From positions 248,001-312,000 of the forward strand of contig MDHJ01000001.1 in the NCBI GenBank assembly GCA_002150995.1: 64,000 nucleotides of DNA. The letters run 5' to 3'. The notes below the pieces were generated by a model. It was not told the DNA's origin, did no database searches, and was given only the letters and a program-made list of their open reading frames with translations. The position numbers and the translations under genes are program-made. How positions within the stretch are numbered: position 1 is the stretch's first letter; every line of letters begins with the position of its first letter. This DNA comes from Clavibacter michiganensis. GTDB taxonomy: Bacteria; Actinomycetota; Actinomycetes; Actinomycetales; Microbacteriaceae. Positions 1 through 9,666 of the stretch are shown here, piece by piece.

Positions 1-1
1 C

Positions 2-1636
2 CTGCGCGTGACGCCCCTCGGCGGCCTCGGCGACGTCGGCCGCAACATGACGCTCTTCGAGTTCGACGGCGAGCTGCTCATCGTCGACTGCGGCGTCCTC
101 TTCCCCGAGGAGAGCCAGCCCGGCATCAACGTGATCCTCCCCGACTTCAGCACCCTGCGCGGCCGCCTGGACAAGATCACCGGCATCGTCCTCACCCACG
201 GCCACGAGGACCACATCGGCGGCGTCCCCTACCTCCTGCAGGAGCGTCCCGACATCCCGCTCATCGGGGCCCGCCTCACGCTCGCGTTCATCAGCGCGAA
301 GCTCGAGGAGCACAAGATCACGCCCGTCACGCGCCAGGTGCGCGAGGGCGACCGCATCACCATGGGCAAGTTCGACCTCGAGTTCGTGGCCGTCAACCAC
401 TCCATCCCGGACGGCCTCGCGGTCGCGATCCGCACCGGCGCCGGCATGGTGCTGCACACGGGCGACTTCAAGATGGACCAGTTCCCGATGGACCGCCGCC
501 TCACCGACCTCGGCGCGTTCGCCCGCCTCGGCGAGGAGGGCGTGGACCTCTTCCTCACCGACTCCACCAACGCGGAGGTCCCCGGCTTCACGACCGCCGA
601 GAAGGACATCGCGCCGGCCATCGAGCAGGTGTTCCGCACCGCGCCGAAGCGCATCGTCGTCTCCAGCTTCGCGAGCCACGTCCACCGCATCCAGCAGGTG
701 CTCGACTCCGCGCAGGAGCACGGGCGCAAGGTGTCGTTCGTCGGCCGCTCCATGGTGCGGAACATGAAGATCGCGTCCGACCTCGGGTACCTCCGCATCC
801 CCAAGGGCCTCGTCATCGACCTCAAGGCGCTGAACAAGCTGCCGGACGACAAGGTCACGCTCATCTGCACGGGCTCGCAGGGCGAGCCCATGGCCGCGCT
901 GTCGCGCATGGCCCGGCGCGAGCACATCATCGAGGTCGGCGAGGGCGACACGATCCTCCTCGCCAGCTCCCTCATCCCCGGCAACGAGAACGCCATCTAC
1001 GGCGTCATCAACGGGCTCATCCGCTGGGGCGCGGACGTCGTCCATAAGGGCAACGCGAAGGTGCACGTCTCCGGCCACGCCAGCGCCGGCGAGCTCGTGT
1101 ACTGCTACAACATCGTCAAGCCCCGCAACGTCCTGCCCGTGCACGGCGAGTGGCGCCACCTCGTCGCCAACGGCGCCCTGGCGGAGAGCACCGGCGTGAA
1201 GAAGGACAACGTGCACATCATCGAGGACGGCGTGAGCGTCGACCTCGTCAACGGCCGCGCCGCCATCTCCGGCCGCGTGCCCGCGCCGTACGTGTTCGTC
1301 GACGGCATGACCATCGGCGTCGCCACCGAGGAGGCCCTCGAGGAGCGCCGGACGCTGGCGGCCGAGGGCCACATCACGGTGCTCGGCATCTTCGACGAGG
1401 ACGAGCAGAAGCTCATCCACCCGGCCGAGCTCATCACGCGCGGCTTCGTGGAGCACGCCGGCTGGATCCCCGAGGCCGAGGCCGCCATCGCCGCGGCGCT
1501 CCGCAACGCCACCGCGAAGCGCAAGCTCGACGGCCCCGCCGCCGAGCGCGCCATCTCCGAGGGCCTGCTCCGCTGGCTCCAGCGCCGCCACCGCCGCACG
1601 CCGGTCGTGACGGTCATCGTGGTCGACGCCGACTAG
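2..1636 (+). CDS. rnj: Ribonuclease J (5' end outside window)
   Basis: Metallo-beta-lactamase/beta-CASP ribonuclease that matures and degrades RNA by endonucleolytic and 5'-3' exonucleolytic cleavage in the cytoplasm. The Zn-binding motif HGHEDHIGG follows the first beta-lactamase strands; a second His lies in the segment around VAVNHSIPDG and a ligand Asp in HTGDFKMDQ. The beta-CASP part carries SSFASHVHRIQQ and CTGSQGEP, and VSGHAS and LPVHGEWRH complete the site. About 544 codons are visible against a usual 555-560. The reading frame is open to the window edge (L-R-V before TPLGGLGDVGRN), so the true start lies upstream and GTG at 8 is probably internal. The gene is complete at its 3' end and followed by a hairpin. 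Confidence 0.95.
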   Translation: MRVTPLGGLGDVGRNMTLFEFDGELLIVDCGVLFPEESQPGINVILPDFSTLRGRLDKITGIVLTHGHEDHIGGVPYLLQERPDIPLIGARLTLAFISAKLEEHKITPVTRQVREGDRITMGKFDLEFVAVNHSIPDGLAVAIRTGAGMVLHTGDFKMDQFPMDRRLTDLGAFARLGEEGVDLFLTDSTNAEVPGFTTAEKDIAPAIEQVFRTAPKRIVVSSFASHVHRIQQVLDSAQEHGRKVSFVGRSMVRNMKIASDLGYLRIPKGLVIDLKALNKLPDDKVTLICTGSQGEPMAALSRMARREHIIEVGEGDTILLASSLIPGNENAIYGVINGLIRWGADVVHKGNAKVHVSGHASAGELVYCYNIVKPRNVLPVHGEWRHLVANGALAESTGVKKDNVHIIEDGVSVDLVNGRAAISGRVPAPYVFVDGMTIGVATEEALEERRTLAAEGHITVLGIFDEDEQKLIHPAELITRGFVEHAGWIPEAEAAIAAALRNATAKRKLDGPAAERAISEGLLRWLQRRHRRTPVVTVIVVDAD

Positions 1637-1656
1637 GAGCCGGGCGCGGCACGACC

Positions 1657-1686
1657 ACGGCGGGGCGCCCTCGGGTGTCCCGCCGT
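1657..1686 (+). terminator. Hairpin after rnj
   Basis: Inverted repeat ACGGCGGG (1657-1664) and CCCGCCGT (1679-1686), with extra GC pairing in the loop, 20 bases after the rnj stop. There is no T tract, as is common for terminators in very GC-rich actinobacteria. Confidence 0.5.
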
Positions 1687-1823
1687 CGTCGCGCCGGGCG
1701 TCGGTCGGGGCGGCGCTCGCGCACGGCGCAGCGCGGTGACGGCGGGAGCGCGCCGCCCGCGCCGGGCCCCGGCATGCGCGGGCCGATTCGCGGCCGGGAC
1801 GGGCCGACAGGCACCATGGGAGC

Positions 1824-3614
1824 ATGACCGGCCCCGATCCCACCCCGTCCACCGACCGCGCGACCCCCGGCGAGGCGAGCGCCGCGCCCCGCGTCAAGAG
1901 GTGGGTCTTCTGGCCCGCGGCGGGGATCGTGCTGACGTTCGTGGCGTTCACCCTCATCGCGCCGAGCGCCGCCGAGTCGATGTTCTCGACCCTCCAGAGC
2001 GGCATCGTCAACAACTTCAGCTGGTACTACGTGCTGGCCGCCGCCTTCTTCATCGGCTTCTCGATCTTCGTCGGCTTCAGCCGCTTCGGCCGCATCAAGC
2101 TCGGCAAGGACACCGACGAGCCCGAGTTCTCCACGGGATCGTGGTTCTCGCTGCTCTTCGCGGCGGGGATGGGCATCGGTCTCGTGTTCTACGGCGTCTC
2201 GGAGCCCCTCAGCCACTTCGCCTCGCCCCGCCCGGGCGTCAGCGGCACCGAGAGCCAGCTCGCGCAGCAGGCCATGACGCAGACGTTCCTGCACTGGGGC
2301 CTGCACGCGTGGGCGATCTACGTCGTGCTCGGGCTCGCGCTCGCCTACGCCATCCACCGGCGTGGGCGGCCCGTGTCGATCCGCTGGGCCCTCGAGCCGC
2401 TCCTCGGCGACCGCGTCCGCGGCGGGTGGGGGAACCTCATCGACGTCCTCGCCCTCGTGGGCACGCTCTTCGGCGTCGCCACCTCCCTCGGGCTGGGCGT
2501 GATCCAGATCGGCGCGGGGCTCGAGAGCGCCGGGCTCGCCGAGAGCAGCACCGTCAGCCAGATCGCCATCATCGGCGTCATCACCGCGGTCACCATCGTC
2601 TCGCTGGTCACCGGCGTGACGAAGGGCATGAAGATCCTGTCGAACTTCAACCTCGTGCTCGCGGCGGCGCTGCTCCTGTTCGTGCTCATCGTCGGCCCGA
2701 CGCAGTTCCTCCTCCGCGACTTCGTGCAGTCCATCGGCGCGTACCTGCAGAACGTCGTCGGGCTGTCCTTCAACGTCACGGCGCAGCAGGGCGCGGCGGG
2801 CGAGGCCTGGCAGGGCTCCTGGACCACGTTCTACTGGGGCTGGTGGATGTCGTGGGCCCCCTTCGTCGGCATCTTCATCGCCCGCATCTCCAAGGGCCGC
2901 ACGGTGCGCCAGTTCGTCTCCGGCGTGCTGCTGGTCCCGACGGCGCTCACCTTCCTGTGGTTCGCCGTGCTCGGCGGCGCCGCCATCCACCAGCAGACCG
3001 ACGGCTCCGGCGGGCTCATCGGCGCCGACGGCAGCGTCGACATCGAGGGGTCGCTGTTCACGCTCCTCGGCGGCCTCCCCGCGGGCACCGTCCTCACGTT
3101 CGGCGCGATCCTCCTCATCGGCGTGTTCTTCGTCACGTCGTCCGACTCCGGCTCGCTGGTCATGGCGATGATCGCGTCCGGCGGCGACATCGAGCCGAGG
3201 AACTGGCTGCGGGTGTTCTTCGCGATCCTGGCGGCCCTCCTCGCCGTCGCGCTCCTGCTCACCGGCGGCCTCGACGCCCTGAAGACCGCCGCGATCACGA
3301 CGGCCCTCCCGTTCAGCGTGGTGCTCCTGCTGACCTGCTGGTCGACCGTCATCGCCTTCACCCGGGAGCGCCGCGCCTACGACAAGGCGGAGCGCGACGT
3401 GCTGCTCGAGCGCGTGGGCGCCTACTACGGGCTGGAGGTGGACGCCCCGGCCGAGCGGCGGCCCCGGGGCCTCGCCCGCCCGTGGGATGCCCTGCGTCGA
3501 CGCCCGAGGGCCGCGGACGCCGCGCTCGCGGGCGACGCGGATGCGGCCGACGCCTCCTCGCCTACCGAGGTCGCCCCGACGCCGGGCGACGCGGGCGGTA
3601 CCGGCCGGAGCTGA
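1824..3614 (+). CDS. BCCT family betaine/choline/carnitine transporter
   Basis: Secondary transporter of the BCCT family, normally importing glycine betaine or related osmolytes with Na+ or H+ across the cytoplasmic membrane. The 596-residue protein has the expected twelve hydrophobic segments; signature stretches are FAAGMGIGLVFYGVSEPLSH (substrate and ion region) and WWMSWAPFVGIFIARISKGR (conserved tryptophan box of helix 8 and the following arginine-containing loop). The C-terminal ~80 residues are hydrophilic, charged and alanine-rich, as in osmosensing members such as BetP, where the tail senses stress; that role here is inference. ATG at 1824 follows GGGAGC. It stands alone between rnj and a convergent gene. 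The exact substrate cannot be read from sequence. Confidence 0.9.
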   Translation: MTGPDPTPSTDRATPGEASAAPRVKRWVFWPAAGIVLTFVAFTLIAPSAAESMFSTLQSGIVNNFSWYYVLAAAFFIGFSIFVGFSRFGRIKLGKDTDEPEFSTGSWFSLLFAAGMGIGLVFYGVSEPLSHFASPRPGVSGTESQLAQQAMTQTFLHWGLHAWAIYVVLGLALAYAIHRRGRPVSIRWALEPLLGDRVRGGWGNLIDVLALVGTLFGVATSLGLGVIQIGAGLESAGLAESSTVSQIAIIGVITAVTIVSLVTGVTKGMKILSNFNLVLAAALLLFVLIVGPTQFLLRDFVQSIGAYLQNVVGLSFNVTAQQGAAGEAWQGSWTTFYWGWWMSWAPFVGIFIARISKGRTVRQFVSGVLLVPTALTFLWFAVLGGAAIHQQTDGSGGLIGADGSVDIEGSLFTLLGGLPAGTVLTFGAILLIGVFFVTSSDSGSLVMAMIASGGDIEPRNWLRVFFAILAALLAVALLLTGGLDALKTAAITTALPFSVVLLLTCWSTVIAFTRERRAYDKAERDVLLERVGAYYGLEVDAPAERRPRGLARPWDALRRRPRAADAALAGDADAADASSPTEVAPTPGDAGGTGRS

Positions 3615-3656
3615 GCCGGCGCCGGGCCGCTCCGAGCTGCCCGGTCCGCTCCGGGA

Positions 3657-3701
3657 CGACGACGACGGCGGGGCGCTCAGAGCACCCCGCCGTCGTCGTC
3701 G
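3657..3701. terminator. Bidirectional terminator hairpin
   Basis: A perfect 17-base inverted repeat (arms 3657-3673 and 3685-3701, CGACGACGACGGCGGGG and its complement) with an 11-base loop, lying between the convergent BCCT gene and the small membrane protein gene. Confidence 0.75.
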
Positions 3702-3729
3702 AGCCGCGGACCGGCGTCCGCGGCGGTCG

Positions 3730-4272
3730 TCAGCCCTTGAAGCGGTCGATCCAGCCGGCGACCGGACGCTGCTGCTCGCCCTGCTGGGCGGCGAGCACGA
3801 CGAGCACGGCGGTCGCCGCGGGGATGATCCACTGCAGCGCCTTCTGCTTCCGCTGCGCCGCCTCGAGCTCCTTCGAGACGCCGGCTCCGGGCTCGGTGGT
3901 GCCCGCGGGGGCCTCGTCCGAGTGCTTCGCCATCTTCGCGCCGACGAGCGCCGAGTAGAGCGTCGTGCCGGCGGCCGCGATGGTGAGCACGGCCTTCACG
4001 TTCGTGTTGCTGCGCGCCTCGCCCTGGCCCGCGAGGCGGCCCTTGTTGGCGTAGATGAGGCCGAGGCCGCCGATGGCGTGCGTGGCGAGCGCGCCGAGCT
4101 GCACCGGCGCCCACTTCGCCCAGCCGATCGAGGAGAGGCGGAGCCGCTCCTGCGGCTGCTTCGCCGCGGCCGCGGCGCCGTTCAGGCCGACCGCGCCCAT
4201 GAGGGAACCTCCGAACCAGGCCGCGAGGCCGAGGTCGTGCATGCTGCGGATCACCGTGTTGCGTTCTGACAT
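3730..4272 (-). CDS. Conserved membrane protein, unknown function
   Basis: A 180-residue protein I do not recognise at family level. Hydrophobic segments are visible near residues 15-35 (glycine/alanine-rich), 55-75, 90-110 and 145-160, suggesting four membrane helices. Between the last two is a hydrophilic stretch (KMAKHSDEAPAGTTEP) with a possible short coiled segment (KELEAAQRKQKALQ). ATG at 4272 has AGGAG seven bases upstream on the minus strand, so the start is secure. It is transcribed alone, convergent with the BCCT transporter and divergent from the next small membrane protein. Such proteins are common in Actinobacteria without assigned function. Confidence 0.75.
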   Translation of the reverse strand: MSERNTVIRSMHDLGLAAWFGGSLMGAVGLNGAAAAAKQPQERLRLSSIGWAKWAPVQLGALATHAIGGLGLIYANKGRLAGQGEARSNTNVKAVLTIAAAGTTLYSALVGAKMAKHSDEAPAGTTEPGAGVSKELEAAQRKQKALQWIIPAATAVLVVLAAQQGEQQRPVAGWIDRFKG

Positions 4273-4534
4273 CGTCGTTCTCCTAGTCGTCGTCGATGGG
4301 CCGGCCCGCGGGTCGGCCGGATGTCCTGTGCGTCGGACGCTACGCCCGGGAACGAGCAGTGTGTGGGCCGATGCCGGATGCCCAGGAGGCGTCCGGCCGG
4401 GAACCCGGAGGAGTCACCTCAACGTCAGCTGGGAGTCCCGCGACCGCACCTTGGCGCTCCTCGCCGTCCCCGGTTCGGTGGGACGTGGAGCCCGTCGAGC
4501 GGCGGGCCCGTGAGCGGTCGAGGGGATGCGTGCC

Positions 4535-4927
4535 ATGGGCAAGGCGTGGATGGTGATGGTCGCGGCGGTGCTCGGCGGCCACGGGTTCGTTGGGCTGTTC
4601 ATCGAGGGGTCGCACCTCCTCGGGATCCTCAACGTCGACCTCTTCGTCGACGTCCTCTACCTGCTGAGCGCGGGCGTGCTGCTGTTCGCGGGCACTCGGC
4701 AGCTCGGCCCCCTCCCGATCCGCGCGACGCTGGCGGCGTTCGGCGGCCTCTTCACGCTGATGGGCGTGCTCAGCATCGTCGACAACGAGCTCGGCGGCCT
4801 CACGCCCACCGGGTTCACTATCGTCGACGACTTCCTCTTCTTCGGGATCGGCCTGTCGGGCCTGGCGCTCGCGGCGACCCCCAGCTCCGTCGAGCCGCTG
4901 ACGACCGGCGGCCGGGCGCTCAACTAG
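4535..4927 (+). CDS. Small four-helix membrane protein (DUF4383-like)
   Basis: About 130 residues, four hydrophobic segments (around VMVAAVLGGHGFVGLF, LFVDVLYLLSAGVLLFAG, TLAAFGGLFTLMGVL and FLFFGIGLSGLALA). The pattern of a helix, an H-x-L-G loop and an NVDLFVD segment resembles DUF4383 membrane proteins; I hold this loosely. Two ATG codons compete: 4526, which directly abuts the GAGGGG motif at 4520-4525, and 4535, which has that motif at a proper distance of nine bases; I prefer 4535. The function is unknown. Confidence 0.7.
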   Translation: MGKAWMVMVAAVLGGHGFVGLFIEGSHLLGILNVDLFVDVLYLLSAGVLLFAGTRQLGPLPIRATLAAFGGLFTLMGVLSIVDNELGGLTPTGFTIVDDFLFFGIGLSGLALAATPSSVEPLTTGGRALN

Positions 4928-4990
4928 CGGCGGCCGCGCCGGTGCCCCGCGCGACGAGGGCGCAGCGCGACTAGCGCGTCGCACGACCGA

Positions 4991-5028
4991 CGAGGGCGCG
5001 ACCCGGCCGGAGCCGGGTCGCGCCCTCG
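4991..5028. terminator. Bidirectional terminator hairpin
   Basis: A perfect 17-base inverted repeat (arms 4991-5007 and 5012-5028, CGAGGGCGCGACCCGGC and its complement) with a four-base loop CGGA. It sits between the convergent small membrane protein gene and the alpha-mannosidase gene. Confidence 0.8.
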
Positions 5029-5058
5029 TGTCGCCGCCCGCGGTCCGGGCGCCGCGGG

Positions 5059-8000
5059 TCAGGCCCGGTGGATCCGCACGGTGACCACCTGGAACGGCCG
5101 CAGCGCGATGCGCACCCGGGCGGAGTCCGCGTCCGGCTCGAACGCGATCGAGCGCGGGAAGCCCTCGCCGAGCGGGCGCTCCAGCACGTCGACCTCCGTG
5201 AGGCGGTCGGCGTCGAGGTGCGCCTCGAGGCGCGTGACGGCCCGCGCGCCGGTGGACTCGTAGAGGCGGACGATCACGTCGCCGGACCCGTCGTCGGCGA
5301 GCTTCAGCGCCTCGATCCGCACCGTGCCGCCGTGCACGGAGACGAGCCCCGAGGCGGTCGGCAGCGAGGACGGCACGACGTCGGCGGACGCGGACGCGGG
5401 GGCGACGTCCGCCGCGGGCGCGACGCCGGCGGGCGCGGCGGTGGCGTCGCCCGGGTGCACCACGCGTACGGGCAGGTTCTGCTCGAGCCCTGCGTCCGCG
5501 GCGCCCTCGATGCCCACGCCCGGCACGAGCGCGTACTCGAAGCGGTGGTGCCCGATGTCCTGCGTCGGGTCGGGGGAGCGCGCCGCGCGGACCAGGCTGA
5601 TCCGCATCTCGGTCTCGACCTCGCCCGAGGCGCCGACCGTGCGCGTCACGTCGTGCCCGTAGCTGCCGGCGTTGGTGAGCGCGACGCCGTAGCCCGGCTC
5701 CTCCACGTGCAGGTACCGGTGCGCCATCACCTCGAAGCGCGCCTCGTCCCACGAGGTGTTCGTGTGCGTGGGGCGGCGCACGTGCCCGAACTGGATCTCG
5801 GCGCTGTGGTGCTGCGCGTGGATCGTCAGCGGGAACGTGACCTTCAGGAGCTTCTCGTCCTCGAGCCAGTCGAGGTCGGCCGTGGCGTGGATGCGCGCGT
5901 CGTCGGCGTGCAGCGCGACTCGCTGGACGACGCGCGAGCGCCCGAACTGCCGGACGACCTCCACGACCGCGCGGAGCGGCGAGTCCTCGACGAGCTCGAC
6001 CGACGCGGCCTCGACGAGGTCGGTGCGGCTCGCGCGGTAGTGCGCGTCGACGTCCCACGCGTCCCACGCGGTGGGGATGTCCTCGTGCAGCTGCAGCAGG
6101 TTCGCGGTGCGGCCGGCGGGCACGAGCTCCCGGTCGGCGTGACGCAGGTCGAGGATCGACGTGATGAGGCCGCGGGCGTCGAGCGTGACGCGGAGCAGGC
6201 CGTTGTCGAGCACCGTGCCCGCGGCGTCGCGGGTCGTCGTGACGGGGGAGGCGGGCTCCACGGCGACGAGCGGCGCGATGCCGCTGCCGGGCACCGCGAC
6301 GAGCGCGAGCGCGGATCCGTCGGGGGCCTCGACGAGCGCCGTGCGCGCATGTCCGGTGGAGTTCACCGCGAACGCGCCCGAGCCGTCGCCCTCGCCGTCC
6401 GCGACGGCCCGGGCGGTGACGCGCGCGATGGCGTCGGCGACGAGCGCGTCGAGCTCGGCGAGGCTGCGGACGTAGTCCTCCTCGTTCTCGCGGTGCACCC
6501 ACGCGATGGAGGAGCCGGGGAGGATGTCGTGGAACTGCTGCAGCAGCGTCTGCTTCCACAGCCGGTCGAGCTCCGCGTACGGGTAGTCGGCGCCCGTGCG
6601 CACCGCCGCGACGGTCCACCACAGCTCGGCCTCGCGGAGGCGGTGCTCGGCCTGCCGGTTGCCGCGCTTCTCGCGGGCGTGGCTGGTGGAGGTGCCGCGG
6701 TGGAGCTCGAGGTACAGCTCGCCGACCCAGACGGGCGCGTCCGGGTACTCGGCCTCGGCCTTGCGGAAGAAGTCGTCCGGGTGCTCGACGACCACCTTCG
6801 GCGAGCCCTCGAGGTCGGCCGTGCGGCGCTGGCGCTCCATCATCTCGCGGGTGGGGCCGCCGCCGCCGTCGCCGTAGCCGAAGGGAGCGAGCGACATCGT
6901 GGCGCGGCCCTTCTCGCGGAACTGCCGCACCGCGTGGTGCGTCTCCTCGGCCTCGAGGGTGGAGTTGTAGGTGTCGATGGGCGGGAAGTGCGTGAAGATC
7001 CGCGAGCCGTCGATGCCCTCCCAGTAGAAGGTGTGGTGCGGGAACGTGTTCGTCTGGTTCCACGAGAGCTTCTGCGTGAGGAACCAGTCGAGGCCCGCGA
7101 GCTTCGCGATCTGCGGGAACGACGCCGTGTAGCCGAACGAGTCGGGCAGCCACACGCCGTGCGTCTCGACGCCGAGCTCCTCCTGGAAGTAGCGCATCCC
7201 GTGGGTGAGCTGGCGGATCATCGCCTCGCCGCCCGGCAGGTTGCCGTCGGGCTCGATCCACATGGACCCGACCGGGTACCAGGTGCCGTCCGCGATGGCC
7301 TGCTTGATGCCCGCGAAGACCGTCGGGTAGTTCTCCTCCACCCACACGTACTGCTGCGCCTGCGAGCACGCGAAGCGGAAGTCGGGGTACTGCTCGGCGA
7401 GCTTCAGCACGTTCGAGAAGGTGCGCGCGGTCTTCCGCTTGGTCTCGCGGATGGGCCAGAGCCACGCGCTGTCGATGTGGGCGTGGCCGACGCCGCTCAG
7501 CGTGTGGGCGCTCGGCACCGCGGGGCGCGACAGCACCTCGGCGAGCTCGGCGCGCGCGGCGGCCGCGGTGCCGACGATGTCGTCCATCGCGAGCACGTCG
7601 AGCGCGCGCTCGATCGCGCGCAGCACCTCGTGGCGGCGGGGCTCGGTCTCGGGCAGCTCCATCAGCAGCTGGTAGAGCACCTCCACGTCGAACCGGAGCG
7701 CCCACACCTCGGGCTCGAACACCGCGAGCTCCGCCTGGCGGAAGCGGTAGATGGGCTCGACCGGGGCCGTCGCCTTGTCGCCGTACGGCGTGGGCACGAA
7801 CTCGTCCACCAGGATGTCCGGGTTGCCCGCGGCCTCCACCAGGAACCGCACCCGCTCGCCGCCCGCGGCCTCGTCGGCGAGGCGCACGTAGGTGTTGCGC
7901 GGGTGGATGCCCTTGACCGGCACGCCGTCCATGGTGTGCACGAGGCACTCGGCCTGGTTGCCCGGCCAGTCGCCGATGAAGCCGGGGTCGATGAGCAGCT

Positions 8001-8259
8001 CGACCGTGCGGCCGGCCCACTCGGCGGGCACCTCGCCCGACACCTCGAACCACCACGTGGACCACGCACGGCCCCACGGCTGGCCGAGCTCGAACGGCGC
8101 GTACTCCTGCCGCATGGCCTCCGCGACGGGGACGGGCTCGTCGGGCGCCATCCACGCGCGGAGGGTCACGGGCGTCTTCGCGGAGTACACGGCGGGGGTG
8201 ATCCGCTCGTCGAGCGCGCGGAGGATCCGCTCCTGGACGAGCTTCTGGTTCTGGTGCAT
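5059..8259 (-). CDS. Alpha-mannosidase, GH38
   Basis: Retaining, zinc-dependent alpha-mannosidase of glycoside hydrolase family 38 (1066 residues, bacterial/lysosomal-type length). The N-terminal ~250 residues form the non-catalytic beta domain of the bacterial subgroup. The catalytic domain begins at HAHIDSAWLWP (residues 259-269; His261 and Asp263 as zinc ligands) and carries the nucleophile Asp373 in WLPDSFGY; a further metal-site His lies in QFHDILPGSS. The C-terminal half is beta-rich, as expected. No signal peptide is seen, so it should act in the cytoplasm on imported oligosaccharides. It follows the GH4 gene on the same strand after 63 bases, so it is the last gene of the DeoR-GH4-GH38 operon. 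Confidence 0.95.
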   Translation of the reverse strand: MHQNQKLVQERILRALDERITPAVYSAKTPVTLRAWMAPDEPVPVAEAMRQEYAPFELGQPWGRAWSTWWFEVSGEVPAEWAGRTVELLIDPGFIGDWPGNQAECLVHTMDGVPVKGIHPRNTYVRLADEAAGGERVRFLVEAAGNPDILVDEFVPTPYGDKATAPVEPIYRFRQAELAVFEPEVWALRFDVEVLYQLLMELPETEPRRHEVLRAIERALDVLAMDDIVGTAAAARAELAEVLSRPAVPSAHTLSGVGHAHIDSAWLWPIRETKRKTARTFSNVLKLAEQYPDFRFACSQAQQYVWVEENYPTVFAGIKQAIADGTWYPVGSMWIEPDGNLPGGEAMIRQLTHGMRYFQEELGVETHGVWLPDSFGYTASFPQIAKLAGLDWFLTQKLSWNQTNTFPHHTFYWEGIDGSRIFTHFPPIDTYNSTLEAEETHHAVRQFREKGRATMSLAPFGYGDGGGGPTREMMERQRRTADLEGSPKVVVEHPDDFFRKAEAEYPDAPVWVGELYLELHRGTSTSHAREKRGNRQAEHRLREAELWWTVAAVRTGADYPYAELDRLWKQTLLQQFHDILPGSSIAWVHRENEEDYVRSLAELDALVADAIARVTARAVADGEGDGSGAFAVNSTGHARTALVEAPDGSALALVAVPGSGIAPLVAVEPASPVTTTRDAAGTVLDNGLLRVTLDARGLITSILDLRHADRELVPAGRTANLLQLHEDIPTAWDAWDVDAHYRASRTDLVEAASVELVEDSPLRAVVEVVRQFGRSRVVQRVALHADDARIHATADLDWLEDEKLLKVTFPLTIHAQHHSAEIQFGHVRRPTHTNTSWDEARFEVMAHRYLHVEEPGYGVALTNAGSYGHDVTRTVGASGEVETEMRISLVRAARSPDPTQDIGHHRFEYALVPGVGIEGAADAGLEQNLPVRVVHPGDATAAPAGVAPAADVAPASASADVVPSSLPTASGLVSVHGGTVRIEALKLADDGSGDVIVRLYESTGARAVTRLEAHLDADRLTEVDVLERPLGEGFPRSIAFEPDADSARVRIALRPFQVVTVRIHRA

Positions 8260-8322
8260 GGGGGTCCTTCGGGAGGTCGGGAGGCAGGCGGGCGGGTGGC
8301 CGCGGCAGGTGCGGCCGGCGCG

Positions 8323-9666
8323 TCAGCGGAGGTAGGAGAGCGCCGGGAAGGCGTGCATCGCGTCCTCGAGGAGCGAGCGCGCGACCGTCACGGAGTCGAC
8401 GAGCGGGTGGTGGGCGAGGGCGCGGACGGCCGCGGCGCGGGATCCGCCGAGCCCGGCCTCGATCGTCTGCCGCTCGACGTACTTGGCGTTCGTCACGAGC
8501 CCCACGCCGAAGTCGGGCAGCTCCGTGCCGGCCACCGGGTGCGCGCCCGAGGCGTCGACCACGCACGGCACCTCGACGACGGCGTCCGCGTCGAGGGCCG
8601 CGAGGGTGCCGCGGTTCCGCACGTTGAGGATGAGCCGCGCGCTCTGGTCGTACGCGATGCCGCGCATGAGCGCGATCGCGACGTCCTCGTACCCGCCCGA
8701 GACGAGGTCGTCCTCGTCGCGGTCGCCCATGCCGGCCGACTGGCGGTTGGTGGCCATGTAGGTGGTCTCGCGGTCCAGGCGCGTGCGCTCCCAGAGCGCC
8801 AGCGCGGACACGTCGTGCCGGTGCTCCAGCTGCTCGTAGAACCGGCCCTGCTGCTCCACGAGGAAGGCGCCGCGGGTCTGCGCGGCGAGCTGGTCGGCGT
8901 GCCGCACCTCGCGCCGGAAGTAGTAGTAGTGCAGGTACTCGTTCGGCACCGCGCCGAGCTCGGTGACCCACTCGGCGCCGAACAGGCGGCCCTCCTCGAA
9001 GGTGCCGATGAGGTCGGGCCGCGCCATGAGGTCCGGGAGCACGTCGCGGCCGTCGACGCGGAGCCCGCGCAGCCAGCCGAGGTGGTTGAGGCCCGCGTAG
9101 TCGATGACCACGTCGTCGCCCGACACGCCGAGCGCGCCGAGCACGCGGCGGGCCAGGCCGATGGGGGAGTCGCAGATGCCGATGACGCGGTCGCCGAGCA
9201 CGCGCGACATGGCCTCGGTGACGACGCCCGCCGGGTTCGTGAAGTTGATGACCCACGCGTCGGGGGCCTGCACGCGGATCCGCTCCGCGAGGTCCATGAC
9301 CACCGGCAGCGTCCGGAGCGCGTACGAGATGCCGCCGTACCCGACGGTCTCCTGCCCGATGACGCCGTGCGCCATGCCGAGCCGCTCGTCGCACGAGCGC
9401 CCGGCCATGCCGCCCACGCGGATGGCCGAGAACACGAACGCGGCGCCCGCGAGCGCCTCGTCGAGGTCGGTGTGCAGCGTGATGACGGGCGCGTCGGCGT
9501 ACGCCGCGGCCTGCTCGGCGAGCACGCGCGCGACGGCCGTGAGGCGCACCTCGTCGGTGTCGTAGAGGGCCACGTGCGAGACGCGGCCGGCCTGGTGGTC
9601 GCGCAGCAGCGCCGAGTAGACGAGCGGGACGCGGAAGCCGCCCCCGCCCAGGATGGTCAGCCTCAT
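8323..9666 (-). CDS. GH4 NAD-dependent glycosidase (6-phospho-beta-glucosidase type)
   Basis: Family 4 glycoside hydrolases cut by an oxidation-elimination mechanism using NAD+ and Mn2+. The Rossmann start (LTILGGGGFRVPLVYSALL), NFTNPAG, the metal-binding cysteine in ICDSPIG and histidine in GLNHLGW are all present, and 447 residues is normal. The N-terminal pattern is closer to the 6-phospho-beta-glucosidase branch than to the alpha-galactosidase/alpha-glucosidase branch, but there is no PTS nearby to make a phosphorylated substrate; the divergent PfkB kinase could, or the enzyme may take unphosphorylated sugar. The start codon overlaps the DeoR stop by four bases (ATGA), so the two are translationally coupled. 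Confidence 0.9.
   Translation of the reverse strand: MRLTILGGGGFRVPLVYSALLRDHQAGRVSHVALYDTDEVRLTAVARVLAEQAAAYADAPVITLHTDLDEALAGAAFVFSAIRVGGMAGRSCDERLGMAHGVIGQETVGYGGISYALRTLPVVMDLAERIRVQAPDAWVINFTNPAGVVTEAMSRVLGDRVIGICDSPIGLARRVLGALGVSGDDVVIDYAGLNHLGWLRGLRVDGRDVLPDLMARPDLIGTFEEGRLFGAEWVTELGAVPNEYLHYYYFRREVRHADQLAAQTRGAFLVEQQGRFYEQLEHRHDVSALALWERTRLDRETTYMATNRQSAGMGDRDEDDLVSGGYEDVAIALMRGIAYDQSARLILNVRNRGTLAALDADAVVEVPCVVDASGAHPVAGTELPDFGVGLVTNAKYVERQTIEAGLGGSRAAAVRALAHHPLVDSVTVARSLLEDAMHAFPALSYLR

Noticed and set aside
4340-9394. 1684-codon minus-strand open frame
   Set aside because: Out-of-frame reading of GH38/GH4, almost entirely Arg/Pro/Ala/Gly; no domain pattern.
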